From Kosakonia oryzae (GTDB taxonomy: Bacteria; Pseudomonadota; Gammaproteobacteria; Enterobacterales; Enterobacteriaceae), in the NCBI RefSeq assembly GCF_001658025.2, contig NZ_CP014007.2, positions 3,410,001 through 3,474,000 of the forward strand: DNA of 64,000 nucleotides, read 5' to 3'. The translations under genes were made by a program, and so were the position numbers. Under the pieces are notes generated by a model, which searched no databases, was not told the DNA's origin, and saw only the letters and a program-made list of their open reading frames with translations. Shown in pieces: positions 28,804 to 37,327 of this stretch. The first letter of the stretch is position 1. Every line of letters begins with the position of its first letter.

Positions 28804-29417
28804 GGATTGGCCGTTTTCTTCATCACAATAGCGAACCACTCCATCAGTTCCTGGCGCGTTTGCGCCGGGAGCGCCGCTTCGTGCAATCCTACGATAGCGC
28901 CTTCCAGCGCCAGAAGAATTTTCACACCCAGATGGCGATTCGCTTTCCGCAGCCTGAGCCAACTGGCCTTAGCACCAAGAAGACGCAGCGTCTGTATATC
29001 CATAATTCCGGCATCACGAAGCTGCGTTTCGATCTGGAACGTCAGATTAGGGAGATCGCGCAGACGTTTTCTGGCGCTGCGCTGCACTTTTTCACGCCGG
29101 GCAGCATCGAGAGAATATGCCGAAAGTTCCAGCAGCATAGGGCGATCGTTCCATAACGCCTGATCCACAAAATAGTAATTTAACGAAACCTCCCGTCCTC
29201 GTTTGTTGAATATTAAAAGTGGCGCATGGTGCGTTATTGCATATTGAGTACTTTGTTCACAGGCCCGCAGGTAAAGCTCTCCTTCGGCCACCATCGCAAA
29301 AACCGTGTCGTCCACCGACAAGCTGTAACCGCCAAAATGAGCACGGTGACGAATTTCGCCAAGCGATGTCAGACATTCACATGATTGATGTATACACTGA
29401 TAAGAAAGGTCTTCCAT
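28797..29417 (-). CDS. sxy: Competence regulator Sxy/TfoX
   Basis: CRP co-activator for CRP-S promoters of the DNA uptake genes, 206 residues. The TfoX N-terminal domain lies at about 10-105 (DTVFAMVAEGELYLRACEQS) and the C-terminal domain at about 115-200 (LLGAKASWLRLRKAN). The ATG at 29417 follows TAAGGGAAAAATC; an upstream GTG at 29438 is less likely. It diverges noticeably from the E. coli protein at both ends, as is common for this gene. It overlaps yccS by 7 bp tail to tail. No clear CRP-S box was found upstream. Confidence 0.92.
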   Translation of the reverse strand: MEDLSYQCIHQSCECLTSLGEIRHRAHFGGYSLSVDDTVFAMVAEGELYLRACEQSTQYAITHHAPLLIFNKRGREVSLNYYFVDQALWNDRPMLLELSAYSLDAARREKVQRSARKRLRDLPNLTFQIETQLRDAGIMDIQTLRLLGAKASWLRLRKANRHLGVKILLALEGAIVGLHEAALPAQTRQELMEWFAIVMKKTANPH

Positions 29418-29571
29418 GATTTTTCCCTTATAAATCACACAGTAAAGCCACTACGATGTTAGCTGTTTCGTTAGGCAGGAACATAGGCAACTGTGAGCGG
29501 GACAGCAAGCGAATTTTACGTTGTGCGGTAAAGACAAAAACAAAAATGCGAGATAGTTTCAGAAATTGAGG

Positions 29572-29600
29572 TTGATCTTTGAACATTTAGAGGATACTGT
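29572..29600 (+). promoter_or_regulatory. sulA promoter
   Basis: -35 TTGATC (29572-29577), 17-bp spacer, -10 TACTGT (29595-29600); the -10 is buried in the LexA operator, so repressor and polymerase compete. Confidence 0.85.
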
Positions 29601-29614
29601 ATGTTTATACAGTA
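29595..29614 (+). promoter_or_regulatory. LexA operator (SOS box) of sulA
   Basis: TACTGTATGTTTATACAGTA, with CTGT-N8-ACAG and flanking TA/TA, close to the ideal LexA site. Confidence 0.95.
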
Positions 29615-29635
29615 ACTCACAGGGCTGGATTGATT

Positions 29636-30145
29636 ATGTACACTTCGGGCTATGCTAAGCGTTCAACAACATTCGATTCCGCATTCACTACGTTAAATCA
29701 TGCTGACCACTCCCGCAGTGTGTCCGGGCTTATTAGCGAAGTGGTTTATCGCGAAGATCAGCCAGGAATGACGCAGCTTCTTTTATTGCCCTTGTTGCAG
29801 CAACTCGGCCAACAGTCCCGCTGGCAGTTGTGGCTGACGCCACAACAGAAACTGAGCCGTGAATGGCTGCAATCCGTTGGTCTGCCACTCGCCAAGGTGA
29901 TGCAAGTTAACCAGCTTTCACCTGACCTGACGCTGGAATCAATGATCCGTGCATTACGCACCGGGAACTATAGCGTCGTCATTGGCTGGCATGCGGAAGA
30001 ATTAACCGAAGATGAACACCACCGGTTGGTGATGGCAGCAGAAGAAGGCAACGCGATCGGCTTTGTTATGCGTCCAGTACGTCATGATCCTCTGGCTGCG
30101 AGACAGCATTCCGGGATAAAAATTCACTCAAATTTGTATCATTGA
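29636..30145 (+). CDS. sulA: SOS cell-division inhibitor SulA
   Basis: Binds FtsZ and blocks ring assembly during DNA damage. 169 residues. The conserved core [20 protein letters not shown] and [11 protein letters not shown] (about 32-80) is intact, and the C-terminus ends HSNLYH, the tail recognised by Lon. The N-terminal 30 residues differ strongly from E. coli, as expected for this variable part. The ATG at 29636 is used; a TTG two codons earlier is open but unlikely. LexA control is evident upstream. Confidence 0.95.
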   Translation: MYTSGYAKRSTTFDSAFTTLNHADHSRSVSGLISEVVYREDQPGMTQLLLLPLLQQLGQQSRWQLWLTPQQKLSREWLQSVGLPLAKVMQVNQLSPDLTLESMIRALRTGNYSVVIGWHAEELTEDEHHRLVMAAEEGNAIGFVMRPVRHDPLAARQHSGIKIHSNLYH

Positions 30146-30333
30146 GTAACTTTAAGAGTATTCCTGGGATTATTTTTGCCTGAAGCTTGCTTTTGCATTT
30201 TATCCGCCAAATACAGCGACAAAGCCTGTGTGGCGCGCTTTTCAGCCTCATCGCATCGGACAAAATATCAGCGGAATTGTTAAATATTGTGTATACAAAG
30301 CCTTTTTTTTCATATGCCTGACGGAGTTCACAC

Positions 30334-30516
30334 TTGTAAGTTTCCAACTACGTTGTAGACTTTACATCGCCAGGGGTGCTCGGCATAAGCCAAAGATATC
30401 GGTAAAGATATCTGCTGAATAGTTAGTGAGCAACGCCCCCGGTGAAGGATTTAACCGTGGCATCTCATCTCTTAGAGATAACCATGGCGATTTTTGGATG
30501 ATAACGAGGCGCAAAA
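30334..30516 (+). promoter_or_regulatory. ompA promoter and long 5' untranslated leader
   Basis: A promoter with -35 TTGTAA (30334-30339), 16-bp spacer and -10 TAGACT (30356-30361). The leader from about 30369 contains the GCCAGGGGTGCTCGGCATAA start and the CCCCGGTGAAGGATTTAACCG segment known from E. coli, which stabilise the mRNA. The end GATAACGAGGCGCAAAA around the ribosome binding site is the region bound by the MicA sRNA in E. coli. The upstream part of the sulA-ompA gap (30146-30333) holds no gene. Confidence 0.75.
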
Positions 30517-31566
30517 ATGAAAAAGACAGCTATCGCGATTGCAGTGGCACTGGCTGGTTTCGCTACCGTAGCGCAGGCCGCTCCGAAAGATAACACCTGG
30601 TATGCAGGTGGCAAACTGGGTTGGTCCCAGTATCATGACAAAGGTGCGGTATGGCAGAACGATGGCCCGACCCACGAAAGCCAACTGGGTGCTGGTGCGT
30701 TCGGTGGCTACCAGGTTAACCCGTACGTTGGTTTCGAACTGGGTTATGACTGGCTGGGCCGTATGCCGTACAAAGGCGACACCGTTAACGGCGCGTTCAA
30801 ATCTCAGGGCGTTCAACTGACTGCTAAGCTGGGTTACCCGATCACTGACGATCTGGATATCTATACCCGTCTGGGTGGTATGGTATGGCGTGCTGATGGT
30901 CAGAGCAACCAGGGCTTCAAAGATCACGATACCGGTGTTTCTCCGGTCTTCGCTGGTGGTGTTGAGTATGCACTGACTCGTGATATCGCTACCCGTCTGG
31001 AATACCAGTGGGTTAACAATATCGGTGACGCAAGCACCGTTGGTGCTCGCCCGGATAACGGTATGCTGAGCGTAGGCGTTTCCTACCGTTTCGGCCAGCA
31101 GGAAGATGCAGCTCCGGTAGTTGCAGCTCCGGCCCCGGCTCCGGCTCCGGAAGTGCAGACCAAACACTTCACCCTGAAGTCTGACGTTCTGTTCAACTTC
31201 AACAAAGCAACTCTGAAACCGGAAGGTCAGCAGGCGCTGGATCAGCTGTATGGTCAGCTGAGCAACCTGGATCCGAAAGACGGTTCAGTAGTGGTTCTGG
31301 GCTTCACCGACCGTATCGGTTCTGACGCTTACAACCAGGGTCTGTCCGAGAAACGTGCTCAGTCCGTTGTTGATTACCTGATCTCCAAAGGTATCCCGGC
31401 GAACAAAATCTCCGCACGTGGTATGGGCAAATCCAACCCGGTTACCGGCAGCACCTGCGACAACGTGAAACCACGCGCAGCGCTGATCGATTGCCTGGCA
31501 CCGGATCGTCGTGTAGAGATCGAAGTGAAAGGCAGCAAAGACGTTGTAACTCAGCCGCAGGCTTAA
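30517..31566 (+). CDS. ompA: Outer-membrane protein A
   Basis: 349 residues. The signal peptide is residues 1-21 (cleaved after VAQA), an eight-stranded barrel spans about 22-195, and a Pro-Ala linker (APAPAPAPE) lies near 205-215. The C-terminal OmpA-like domain binds peptidoglycan, with [20 protein letters not shown] carrying the Asp/Arg diaminopimelate contacts and two Cys near the end. Surface loop 1 ([16 protein letters not shown]) is genus-variable. It tethers the outer membrane to the wall and serves as a phage and colicin receptor. Codon use is strongly biased, as expected for a very abundant protein. Confidence 0.97.
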   Translation: MKKTAIAIAVALAGFATVAQAAPKDNTWYAGGKLGWSQYHDKGAVWQNDGPTHESQLGAGAFGGYQVNPYVGFELGYDWLGRMPYKGDTVNGAFKSQGVQLTAKLGYPITDDLDIYTRLGGMVWRADGQSNQGFKDHDTGVSPVFAGGVEYALTRDIATRLEYQWVNNIGDASTVGARPDNGMLSVGVSYRFGQQEDAAPVVAAPAPAPAPEVQTKHFTLKSDVLFNFNKATLKPEGQQALDQLYGQLSNLDPKDGSVVVLGFTDRIGSDAYNQGLSEKRAQSVVDYLISKGIPANKISARGMGKSNPVTGSTCDNVKPRAALIDCLAPDRRVEIEVKGSKDVVTQPQA

Positions 31567-31580
31567 GTTTACGTCTTAGC

Positions 31581-31609
31581 AAAAACCCCGCCAGAGCGCG
31601 GGGTTTTTT
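31581..31609 (+). terminator. ompA terminator
   Basis: CCCCGC, loop CAGAGC, GCGGGG, flanked by AAAAA and TTTTTT. Confidence 0.93.
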
Positions 31610-31643
31610 ATTGCCTGAAATTCTATCACGTCTTAGGGAAAAC

Positions 31644-32096
31644 TCACTCTTTGCCTAGCAGCGCCTGCAAATCCTGCTTCAGTGTGGACATCTGCGAAGC
31701 ATACTTCTCTTTATGTTCCGCATCCTCAATCAGTTGCACAATCGTTTCAGACAGTGTTTTCCCCCGCCGCTGCGCCAACCCCGCAAGTCGTTGCCAGACG
31801 ACAAACTCCAGGTCAATTGACTTTTTACGCGTGTGCTGGTGTTCCGCGTTAAAATGGCGCTTACGCCGGGCGCGGATAGTCTGTTTCATTCGGTTAACCA
31901 GTGCCGGATTGATATGGAGACCAATCCACTCATTCACCTGTACCGGCTCATTTTCGAGGGTCAACAATACATCGACGGCTTCCTTCGCAGCACTGGCTTC
32001 AATGTAACGCGTGATCAGTTCTCCTTCACGGTGCTTTTTAACCAGATACTTCCATTTCCAGCCGCTTTCGAGATTTTCCAGTTGTTGATATTTCAT
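31644..32096 (-). CDS. matP: Macrodomain Ter protein MatP
   Basis: 150 residues, as in E. coli. It binds matS sites, organises the Ter macrodomain and links it to the divisome through ZapB; it also excludes MukBEF from Ter. A helical N-terminal domain (about 1-75) is followed by the ribbon-helix-helix (about 85-125, [20 protein letters not shown] then LEFVVWQRL) and a C-terminal coiled coil that forms tetramers. The K-12 neighbourhood (ompA, lonH) is conserved. Confidence 0.96.
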   Translation of the reverse strand: MKYQQLENLESGWKWKYLVKKHREGELITRYIEASAAKEAVDVLLTLENEPVQVNEWIGLHINPALVNRMKQTIRARRKRHFNAEHQHTRKKSIDLEFVVWQRLAGLAQRRGKTLSETIVQLIEDAEHKEKYASQMSTLKQDLQALLGKE

Positions 32097-32278
32097 TGCT
32101 CTCTCAACGTTACCGTGTAACTCAGTTCAGAATATCAGTTTTTTGTCACTCTGCTTAAAAGAAATCGTCCACTGTGAGCTATCGTCCAGCTTCGCATCGC
32201 GAAAGCGCGTAATCCCGGTGTGTTAAAGAAGGGTTTACGGTATAATCTCGCCTTTTACTCCAGACCAAAAAAACGACT

Positions 32279-34039
32279 TTGACCATTACAAAACTTGAAT
32301 GGAACGACCTGGTTCCTGATACAGAAAGCTATCAGGAAGTTTTTGAATCGTCCGAATCAGCGCCCGAAGCGGACTTCTCGCTGGCCGATACGCAACCCCG
32401 ATTACAGTACGCGCTGGAGCAACTGCTCTATCCGCAGGCAACGTCACGTTTTTTACTGGCAAAGGCGCCAGAAGAAGCTGAATACCTGGCACTTATTGCC
32501 TGCGCTACCGGAGAAATAATTCCTCAGGACCGCCCGCTAGCCGGGGGGCAATACCGCATCAACGGCGCATCCGTAAGTTTTGACCCGGCAACCAGTGCGC
32601 AATCTCCTTTCACCGGAAGCAAGCCGGTAGCGATTGCTGAGTGGATCGAAGCAGAGCAACTGTTTGGTTGTTTGCGTCAGTTCAATCATGAAATTACTTT
32701 GCAGCCGGGTCTGGTACATCAGGCAAACGGCGGTGTGCTGATCATTTCCCTGCGCACGCTGCTTGCGCAACCGCTGCTGTGGATGCGTCTGAAAACAATG
32801 GTGACGCAGCGCCGTTTTGACTGGGTCTCCTTCGACGAATCTCGCCCTCTGCCGGTCAGTATTCCGTCTATGCCACTGGATCTGAAAGTGATTCTTGTTG
32901 GGGAACGCGAATCTCTGGCTGATTTCCAGGAGATGGAGCCCGATCTGGCCGCGCAGGCAATTTACAGCGAATATGAAGAAACACTGCAAATTGTGGATGC
33001 CGAAACAATTGGAACCTGGCGTCAATGGGTCGAGCAGGTTGCACACAGCGCACAGCTCCCCTCACCCGGTACCGATGCGTGGCAGCCGTTAATTCGTGAA
33101 GCAGTACGCTATACCGGCGATCAGGAGACGTTGCCGCTCTGCCCATTATGGCTGGCGCGCCAGCTACGGGAAGTCGCGGCGACAGCCTCAGGCGCAACGT
33201 TCAGTGGCGAAGAGCTTCGCTCGATGTTTGCTCAACGTGAATGGCGCGAAGGATTTCTCGCTGAACGGATGCAGGACGAAATTCTGCTGGAACAAATTCT
33301 CATCGAAACCGAAGGCGAGCAGATTGGTCAGATTAATGCGCTGTCAGTCATCGAGTTTCCGGGTCACCCACGTGCGTTCGGTGAGCCTTCACGCATTAGT
33401 TGCGTCGTTCATGTCGGTGATGGTGAGTTTAACGATGTTGAACGCAAAGCCGAACTGGGTGGCAATATCCACGCGAAAGGCATGATGATCATGCAAGCGT
33501 TCCTGATGGCGGAGCTGGAGCTGGAACAGCAGCTTCCCTTCTCTGCCTCGCTCACCTTTGAGCAATCTTACAGCGAGGTTGATGGCGACAGCGCCTCGAT
33601 GGCGGAGTTGTGCGCCTTAATGAGCGCCCTTGCAGAAGTGCCCATCAATCAGAGTCTGGCGATCACCGGCTCAGTGGATCAGTTCGGTCGCTCACAGCCG
33701 GTTGGCGGATTGAATGAAAAAATCGAAGGCTTCTTCGCCATTTGCCAACAGCGGGAGCTTACAGGTAAGCAAGGGGTGATTATTCCTTCAGCAAATGTGC
33801 GTCATCTCTCGTTGCATCAGGAACTACTGGACGCGGTTCAGGCACAACAATTCTTTATCTGGGCCGTAGATGATGTTCGTGATGCGCTACCTTTATTAAC
33901 AGGCCTGCCGTGGGAAGCTGAAGGACAAAACAACCTCAAGCAACTCATTCAGGAACGTATTGCACAGGCGACGCAACAGGATGCACGCCACCGTTTCCCG
34001 TGGCCGCTGCGCTGGTTGAATTGGTTTAACCAAAACTGA
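32279..34039 (+). CDS. lonH: Lon-like protease homologue LonH (YcbZ)
   Basis: 586 residues. The C-terminal Lon-type protease domain has a catalytic Ser in DGDSASMAEL and Lys in GGLNEKIEGFF (about residues 440-500). There is no recognisable Walker-type AAA+ ATPase, as in E. coli YcbZ, so it may act on unfolded or specific substrates without ATP. The start is a TTG (32279) giving MTITKLEW, which matches the family N-terminus; the ribosome binding site is weak. The FadR site of fabA overlaps its stop codon. Confidence 0.9.
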   Translation: MTITKLEWNDLVPDTESYQEVFESSESAPEADFSLADTQPRLQYALEQLLYPQATSRFLLAKAPEEAEYLALIACATGEIIPQDRPLAGGQYRINGASVSFDPATSAQSPFTGSKPVAIAEWIEAEQLFGCLRQFNHEITLQPGLVHQANGGVLIISLRTLLAQPLLWMRLKTMVTQRRFDWVSFDESRPLPVSIPSMPLDLKVILVGERESLADFQEMEPDLAAQAIYSEYEETLQIVDAETIGTWRQWVEQVAHSAQLPSPGTDAWQPLIREAVRYTGDQETLPLCPLWLARQLREVAATASGATFSGEELRSMFAQREWREGFLAERMQDEILLEQILIETEGEQIGQINALSVIEFPGHPRAFGEPSRISCVVHVGDGEFNDVERKAELGGNIHAKGMMIMQAFLMAELELEQQLPFSASLTFEQSYSEVDGDSASMAELCALMSALAEVPINQSLAITGSVDQFGRSQPVGGLNEKIEGFFAICQQRELTGKQGVIIPSANVRHLSLHQELLDAVQAQQFFIWAVDDVRDALPLLTGLPWEAEGQNNLKQLIQERIAQATQQDARHRFPWPLRWLNWFNQN

Positions 34040-34050
34040 TCGGACTTGTT
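34034..34050 (+). promoter_or_regulatory. FadR operator of fabA
   Basis: AACTGATCGGACTTGTT fits the 17-bp FadR consensus (AACTGGTC-GACCAGTT type). In E. coli FadR activates fabA from this position. The site spans the lonH stop codon. Confidence 0.75.
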
Positions 34051-34051
34051 C

Positions 34052-34069
34052 AGCGTACACGTGTTAGCT
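34052..34069 (+). promoter_or_regulatory. FabR operator of fabA
   Basis: AGCGTACACGTGTTAGCT, an imperfect palindrome matching the FabR site of E. coli fabA, just downstream of the FadR site. Confidence 0.7.
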
Positions 34070-34108
34070 ATCCTGCGTCCGAAATTACAAATAAGGCTTA
34101 CTGAAAAC

Positions 34109-34627
34109 ATGGTAGATAAACGCGAATCCTATACAAAAGAAGATCTTCTTGCCTCTGGCCGCGGCGAACTGTTTGGCGCAAAAGGCCCGCAATTGCCGGC
34201 ACCCAATATGTTGATGATGGACCGTGTGGTCAAAATGACCGAGACCGGCGGTAACTTTGATAAAGGCTATGTCGAAGCTGAGCTGGATATCAATCCGGAC
34301 CTGTGGTTCTTTGGCTGCCATTTCATCGGCGATCCGGTGATGCCTGGCTGCCTCGGTCTGGATGCCATGTGGCAGCTGGTTGGTTTTTACCTCGGCTGGC
34401 TTGGCGGCGAAGGTAAAGGCCGTGCGCTGGGCGTCGGTGAAGTGAAATTTACCGGTCAGGTTCTGCCGACAGCAAAAACCGTTACTTACCGTATCCACTT
34501 CAAACGCGTGGTGAACCGTCGTTTGATCATGGGCCTGGCCGATGGTGAAGTTCTGGTCGATGGTCGCGTGATCTACACGGCTTCCGATCTGAAAGTGGGT
34601 CTGTTCCAGGACACCTCCACTTTCTGA
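34109..34627 (+). CDS. fabA: 3-hydroxydecanoyl-ACP dehydratase/isomerase
   Basis: Introduces the cis double bond of unsaturated fatty acids by dehydrating 3-hydroxydecanoyl-ACP and isomerising trans-2 to cis-3. 172 residues, hot-dog fold. The catalytic His lies in [15 protein letters not shown] and the Asp in CLGLDAMWQ. The start MVDKRESY at 34109 gives the E. coli length; the frame is open 21 codons further upstream into the operator, which is not coding. Control is by FadR (activation) and FabR (repression) through the sites upstream. Confidence 0.97.
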   Translation: MVDKRESYTKEDLLASGRGELFGAKGPQLPAPNMLMMDRVVKMTETGGNFDKGYVEAELDINPDLWFFGCHFIGDPVMPGCLGLDAMWQLVGFYLGWLGGEGKGRALGVGEVKFTGQVLPTAKTVTYRIHFKRVVNRRLIMGLADGEVLVDGRVIYTASDLKVGLFQDTSTF

Positions 34628-34654
34628 TAGCGAATTCTCCTCCGCCAGAAAGGC

Positions 34655-34684
34655 GAAACCTCCGCAATGCGGAGGTTTCTTTTT
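34655..34684 (+). terminator. fabA terminator
   Basis: GAAACCTCCGC, loop AAT, GCGGAGGTTTC, then TTTTT; an 11-bp perfect stem. Confidence 0.92.
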
Positions 34685-34696
34685 AAAGAGACAGAA

Positions 34697-34864
34697 TCAG
34701 GCGATAACTGCCCTGTCTTCCATGGCCTCTCGCCAGCCTCCCAGCCACTCGGACCTTTGATTCAGGGTTTGGTACGGACACATTTCTTTCGGGCGTCCGG
34801 TAATACCAGCCTGATAACCACGTTGATGTGCCCGTTCCAGGCGATCTCGTTTTTGTCTCTTCAT
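34697..34864 (-). CDS. rmf: Ribosome modulation factor RMF
   Basis: 55 residues, starting MKRQKRDRLERAHQRGYQAG and containing CPYQTLNQRSEWLGGWREAM, almost identical to E. coli RMF. It pairs 70S ribosomes into inactive 100S dimers in stationary phase. The start is at 34864, just after GGGAAACGAGG, and the stop TGA at 34697-34699. A longer frame on the same strand here is a shadow. Convergent with fabA. The 250 bp upstream (34865-35117) hold its promoter and the pqiC terminator. Confidence 0.95.
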   Translation of the reverse strand: MKRQKRDRLERAHQRGYQAGITGRPKEMCPYQTLNQRSEWLGGWREAMEDRAVIA

Positions 34865-35062
34865 GCCTCGTTTCCCTCATTCTTTGATCTGGTGGAAAAG
34901 AAAACAGTGGTCACTTAATGTGCAGCCACAGGTAACGAATACCTTGAATAGGCGTTGTCGTCAATGCGCAAAATTCACGCCAGTGTCATAAATGTGAGCT
35001 ACACAGAAATTCATTTGTACAAAAAATGTGAGCCAGCACAACTAATGTACGGAGCATATTGA

Positions 35063-35087
35063 TAAAAAAAACCGCCACGGTTTTTAG
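35063..35087 (-). terminator. pqiC operon terminator
   Basis: On the minus strand AAAAACCG, loop TGG, CGGTTTTTTTT, about 30 bp after the pqiC stop. Confidence 0.85.
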
Positions 35088-35117
35088 CCATGACAGTTCA
35101 TTTTTGATTAAATTTTC

Positions 35118-35690
35118 TTATGGCAGACGATTTAGCTGTGCCGCAATACTCGCCGCCTCCTGCTGCCAGCCTTGAGCCAACATTTTCACCATTTCGTCAT
35201 ACCCATCTTGCTGCTGCTTGAGCTCAATATGGAACGGCCGCTTAATCAGTTGCCCCTGATGTTTGAGCAACCACTCGCCGCTGACGATAACGCGACCATC
35301 ATACCGCCCGTGAAAACCGGTCACCGTAACATTCAGCGTGTCCTGCTCGCTGCCCAACGGCTGCGATGCCACAACCCAACCCGGCAATTGATTGCTCAGG
35401 TTAGCGACCAGCGTATTGCGTAGCTGCTGATCAAGTGGGCTGGCCCACAGATTGTTATTCGCAATAACATATTGCACATCCGTGGTTTGATACACTACAC
35501 CATTCCCCGCCAGGTAATCCGGCACTGAAACCTGCTCAACCCATAATTGATGATTGCCCTGGCTCTGCCCGGTGCTGGCCTGCACTGCCGTTTGTGGCGG
35601 TGACGGTAACTGGTAATAACTTTTATTGTCACCACTGCTGCTACATGCCGTCAGCAACAGCGCCACAATGATTAGCGCGCTCTTTTTCAT
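35118..35690 (-). CDS. pqiC: Intermembrane transport lipoprotein PqiC
   Basis: 190 residues. The signal ends in the lipobox LLTAC (Cys16), then SSSGDNK, so an outer-membrane lipoprotein is expected. It belongs to the ABC-type transport auxiliary lipoprotein family (PF03886) and docks the PqiB needle to the outer membrane for lipid traffic. Its ATG overlaps the pqiB stop by 4 bp (35687-35690), showing translational coupling. Confidence 0.94.
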   Translation of the reverse strand: MKKSALIIVALLLTACSSSGDNKSYYQLPSPPQTAVQASTGQSQGNHQLWVEQVSVPDYLAGNGVVYQTTDVQYVIANNNLWASPLDQQLRNTLVANLSNQLPGWVVASQPLGSEQDTLNVTVTGFHGRYDGRVIVSGEWLLKHQGQLIKRPFHIELKQQQDGYDEMVKMLAQGWQQEAASIAAQLNRLP

Positions 35691-37327
35691 TGTTTCGCCC
35701 TCTTCGGCTGCGGATCGTCTTTCCCTTTCGCTTCGAATACCAGCGCATTACTCTTGTCGTTGAGTGTTTTCAGCACCGGTTGCAATTCCCGCAGTACCTG
35801 ATCCAGGCGCTGCATATCCGCCACCATCTTGTTATAGGCAGCAGAGCCAGGCTGGAAGCCCTGCATGCTGCGATTCAGCTCACGCAGCGTAGACTGCATA
35901 TCCGCCGGAAGCTGTTGCATCGACTGGCTGGCCGTCAGCTTGTTAAGATTATCCAGCGTCGTTTGCAGACGTTTAAGCGTCTGCTGACTTTCAGCAAGCG
36001 TTGACGTCGCCTGCTGGATCATCGGATTCAGCGGCAGATTATTGATCTTATCCAACGTATCCATCAGACGCTGCTGTATCTGCGCCAGTCCGCCGCTCAC
36101 GGTTGGAATGATCTGGTAGCCCGCAAACTCCCGCATGCCACTTACGGCAGGTACATTGTTGTAGAAGTCGAGGTCGACATACAGTGCGCCAGTAATAATA
36201 TTCCCGGTCTTCAACGAAGCGCGCAGGCCGTGTTTGAGCAGTTCATTCAGACGCGCGCTCACATCAGGATCTTCACCCAGTTCATTAACCAAACGCCCGG
36301 GTTCAATACGGACCAGCACAGGAATGCGGTAATCATCATTCAGCGCCTGACGCATACCGGCAGTGAAGAATGGCACCCGACTTACCGTGCCCAGACGAAT
36401 GCCGCGAAATTCAACCGGCGCGCCAGGTTGCAGGCCACGAATCGAATCTTTGAAGAACATCAGGTAGTCGATGTGCTCGGTATAGAGCGACTCCTGAATG
36501 CTGCGCTGATCGTCATACAGCGTGAAAGCGGTGTTCTCGGCTACTGGCTGGCCCAGATCCACGCCTTCCGGCACGTCAAAACTGACGCCGCCGCCGAACA
36601 GCGTAGCCAGCGAGCCCATCTCCACGCGCATCCCGGCGGAGGTCAAATCAACGGCGATCCCGCTGTCTTTCCAGAAACGCACATTGCTGGTCACCAGCCG
36701 ATCGTTCGGCGCATTGATAAACAACTGATAACTCATCGTGCGTTTTTGCGTATCGAACGTGCTGGTCTCAACCGAACCGACGCGATAACCACGGAACAGT
36801 ACCGGATCGCCGGGGCTCAATTGCCCGGCTTTGCTGCTGTCAAGGATCACACGGATGCCTTTGGCGTCAGGCGGTGCCAGCGGTGGGGAGTCGAGCAAGT
36901 TATAACGCTCCGGTGCGCTGCCTTTTGCGCCCGGCTGCAGTTCAATATAAGCCCCCGAAAGCAGCGTGCCCAGACCGCTAATCCCTTCACGACCGACCTG
37001 CGGTTTCACAACCCAGAAAACAGAATCGTCATGCAGCAACTTTTCCATCCCGGAGTTAAGCCGCGCCTTGATTTCCACACGGGTTAGATCGTCAGTCAGC
37101 GTCGTGCTTTCAACCACACCAACATCAACGCTGCGACTCTTGATGGTGGTCTTACCGCCGACAATTCCCTCGGCATTGGTGGTGATCAGTGTCACCTCCG
37201 GCCCCTGGTGGCTGTAATGATAAAAGAGGATCCATGCGCCAATCAGCGCCGTAACGATCGGGAAAATCCACACCGGCGACCAGTTTCTCACCTTTTGCAC
37301 GTTGGCTTCCCCACTCTTATTCTCCAT
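35687..37327 (-). CDS. pqiB: Intermembrane transport protein PqiB, MCE family
   Basis: 546 residues. One N-terminal membrane helix (about 18-38) is followed by three MCE domains (about 45-400; repeats such as GDPVLFRGYRVGSVETS and GAPVEFRGIRLGTVSR) and a long C-terminal helix (about 420-520) that forms the coiled-coil tube across the periplasm. It works with PqiA and PqiC in lipid transport and membrane integrity; in E. coli the operon is SoxRS inducible. It overlaps pqiA by 11 bp. Confidence 0.95.
   Translation of the reverse strand: MENKSGEANVQKVRNWSPVWIFPIVTALIGAWILFYHYSHQGPEVTLITTNAEGIVGGKTTIKSRSVDVGVVESTTLTDDLTRVEIKARLNSGMEKLLHDDSVFWVVKPQVGREGISGLGTLLSGAYIELQPGAKGSAPERYNLLDSPPLAPPDAKGIRVILDSSKAGQLSPGDPVLFRGYRVGSVETSTFDTQKRTMSYQLFINAPNDRLVTSNVRFWKDSGIAVDLTSAGMRVEMGSLATLFGGGVSFDVPEGVDLGQPVAENTAFTLYDDQRSIQESLYTEHIDYLMFFKDSIRGLQPGAPVEFRGIRLGTVSRVPFFTAGMRQALNDDYRIPVLVRIEPGRLVNELGEDPDVSARLNELLKHGLRASLKTGNIITGALYVDLDFYNNVPAVSGMREFAGYQIIPTVSGGLAQIQQRLMDTLDKINNLPLNPMIQQATSTLAESQQTLKRLQTTLDNLNKLTASQSMQQLPADMQSTLRELNRSMQGFQPGSAAYNKMVADMQRLDQVLRELQPVLKTLNDKSNALVFEAKGKDDPQPKRAKQ

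Noticed and set aside
29439-29571. Search for a CRP-S site (TGCGA-N6-TCGCA) upstream of sxy
   Set aside because: Only an isolated TGCGA is present, with no matching second half at the right distance.
34683-34880. 65-codon minus-strand frame downstream of fabA
   Set aside because: It overlaps the real rmf gene in another frame; the rmf translation is almost identical to E. coli RMF.
34987-35040. Two TGTGAGC repeats upstream of rmf as possible CRP sites
   Set aside because: Only one half-site matches in each case; the second TCACA half is absent, so no site is claimed.
37188-37201. GTGATCAGTGTCAC and other GTGAC/GTCAC pairs as matS sites
   Set aside because: By eye none fits GTGACRNYGTCAC in sequence and spacing; a computed scan of the window would settle it.
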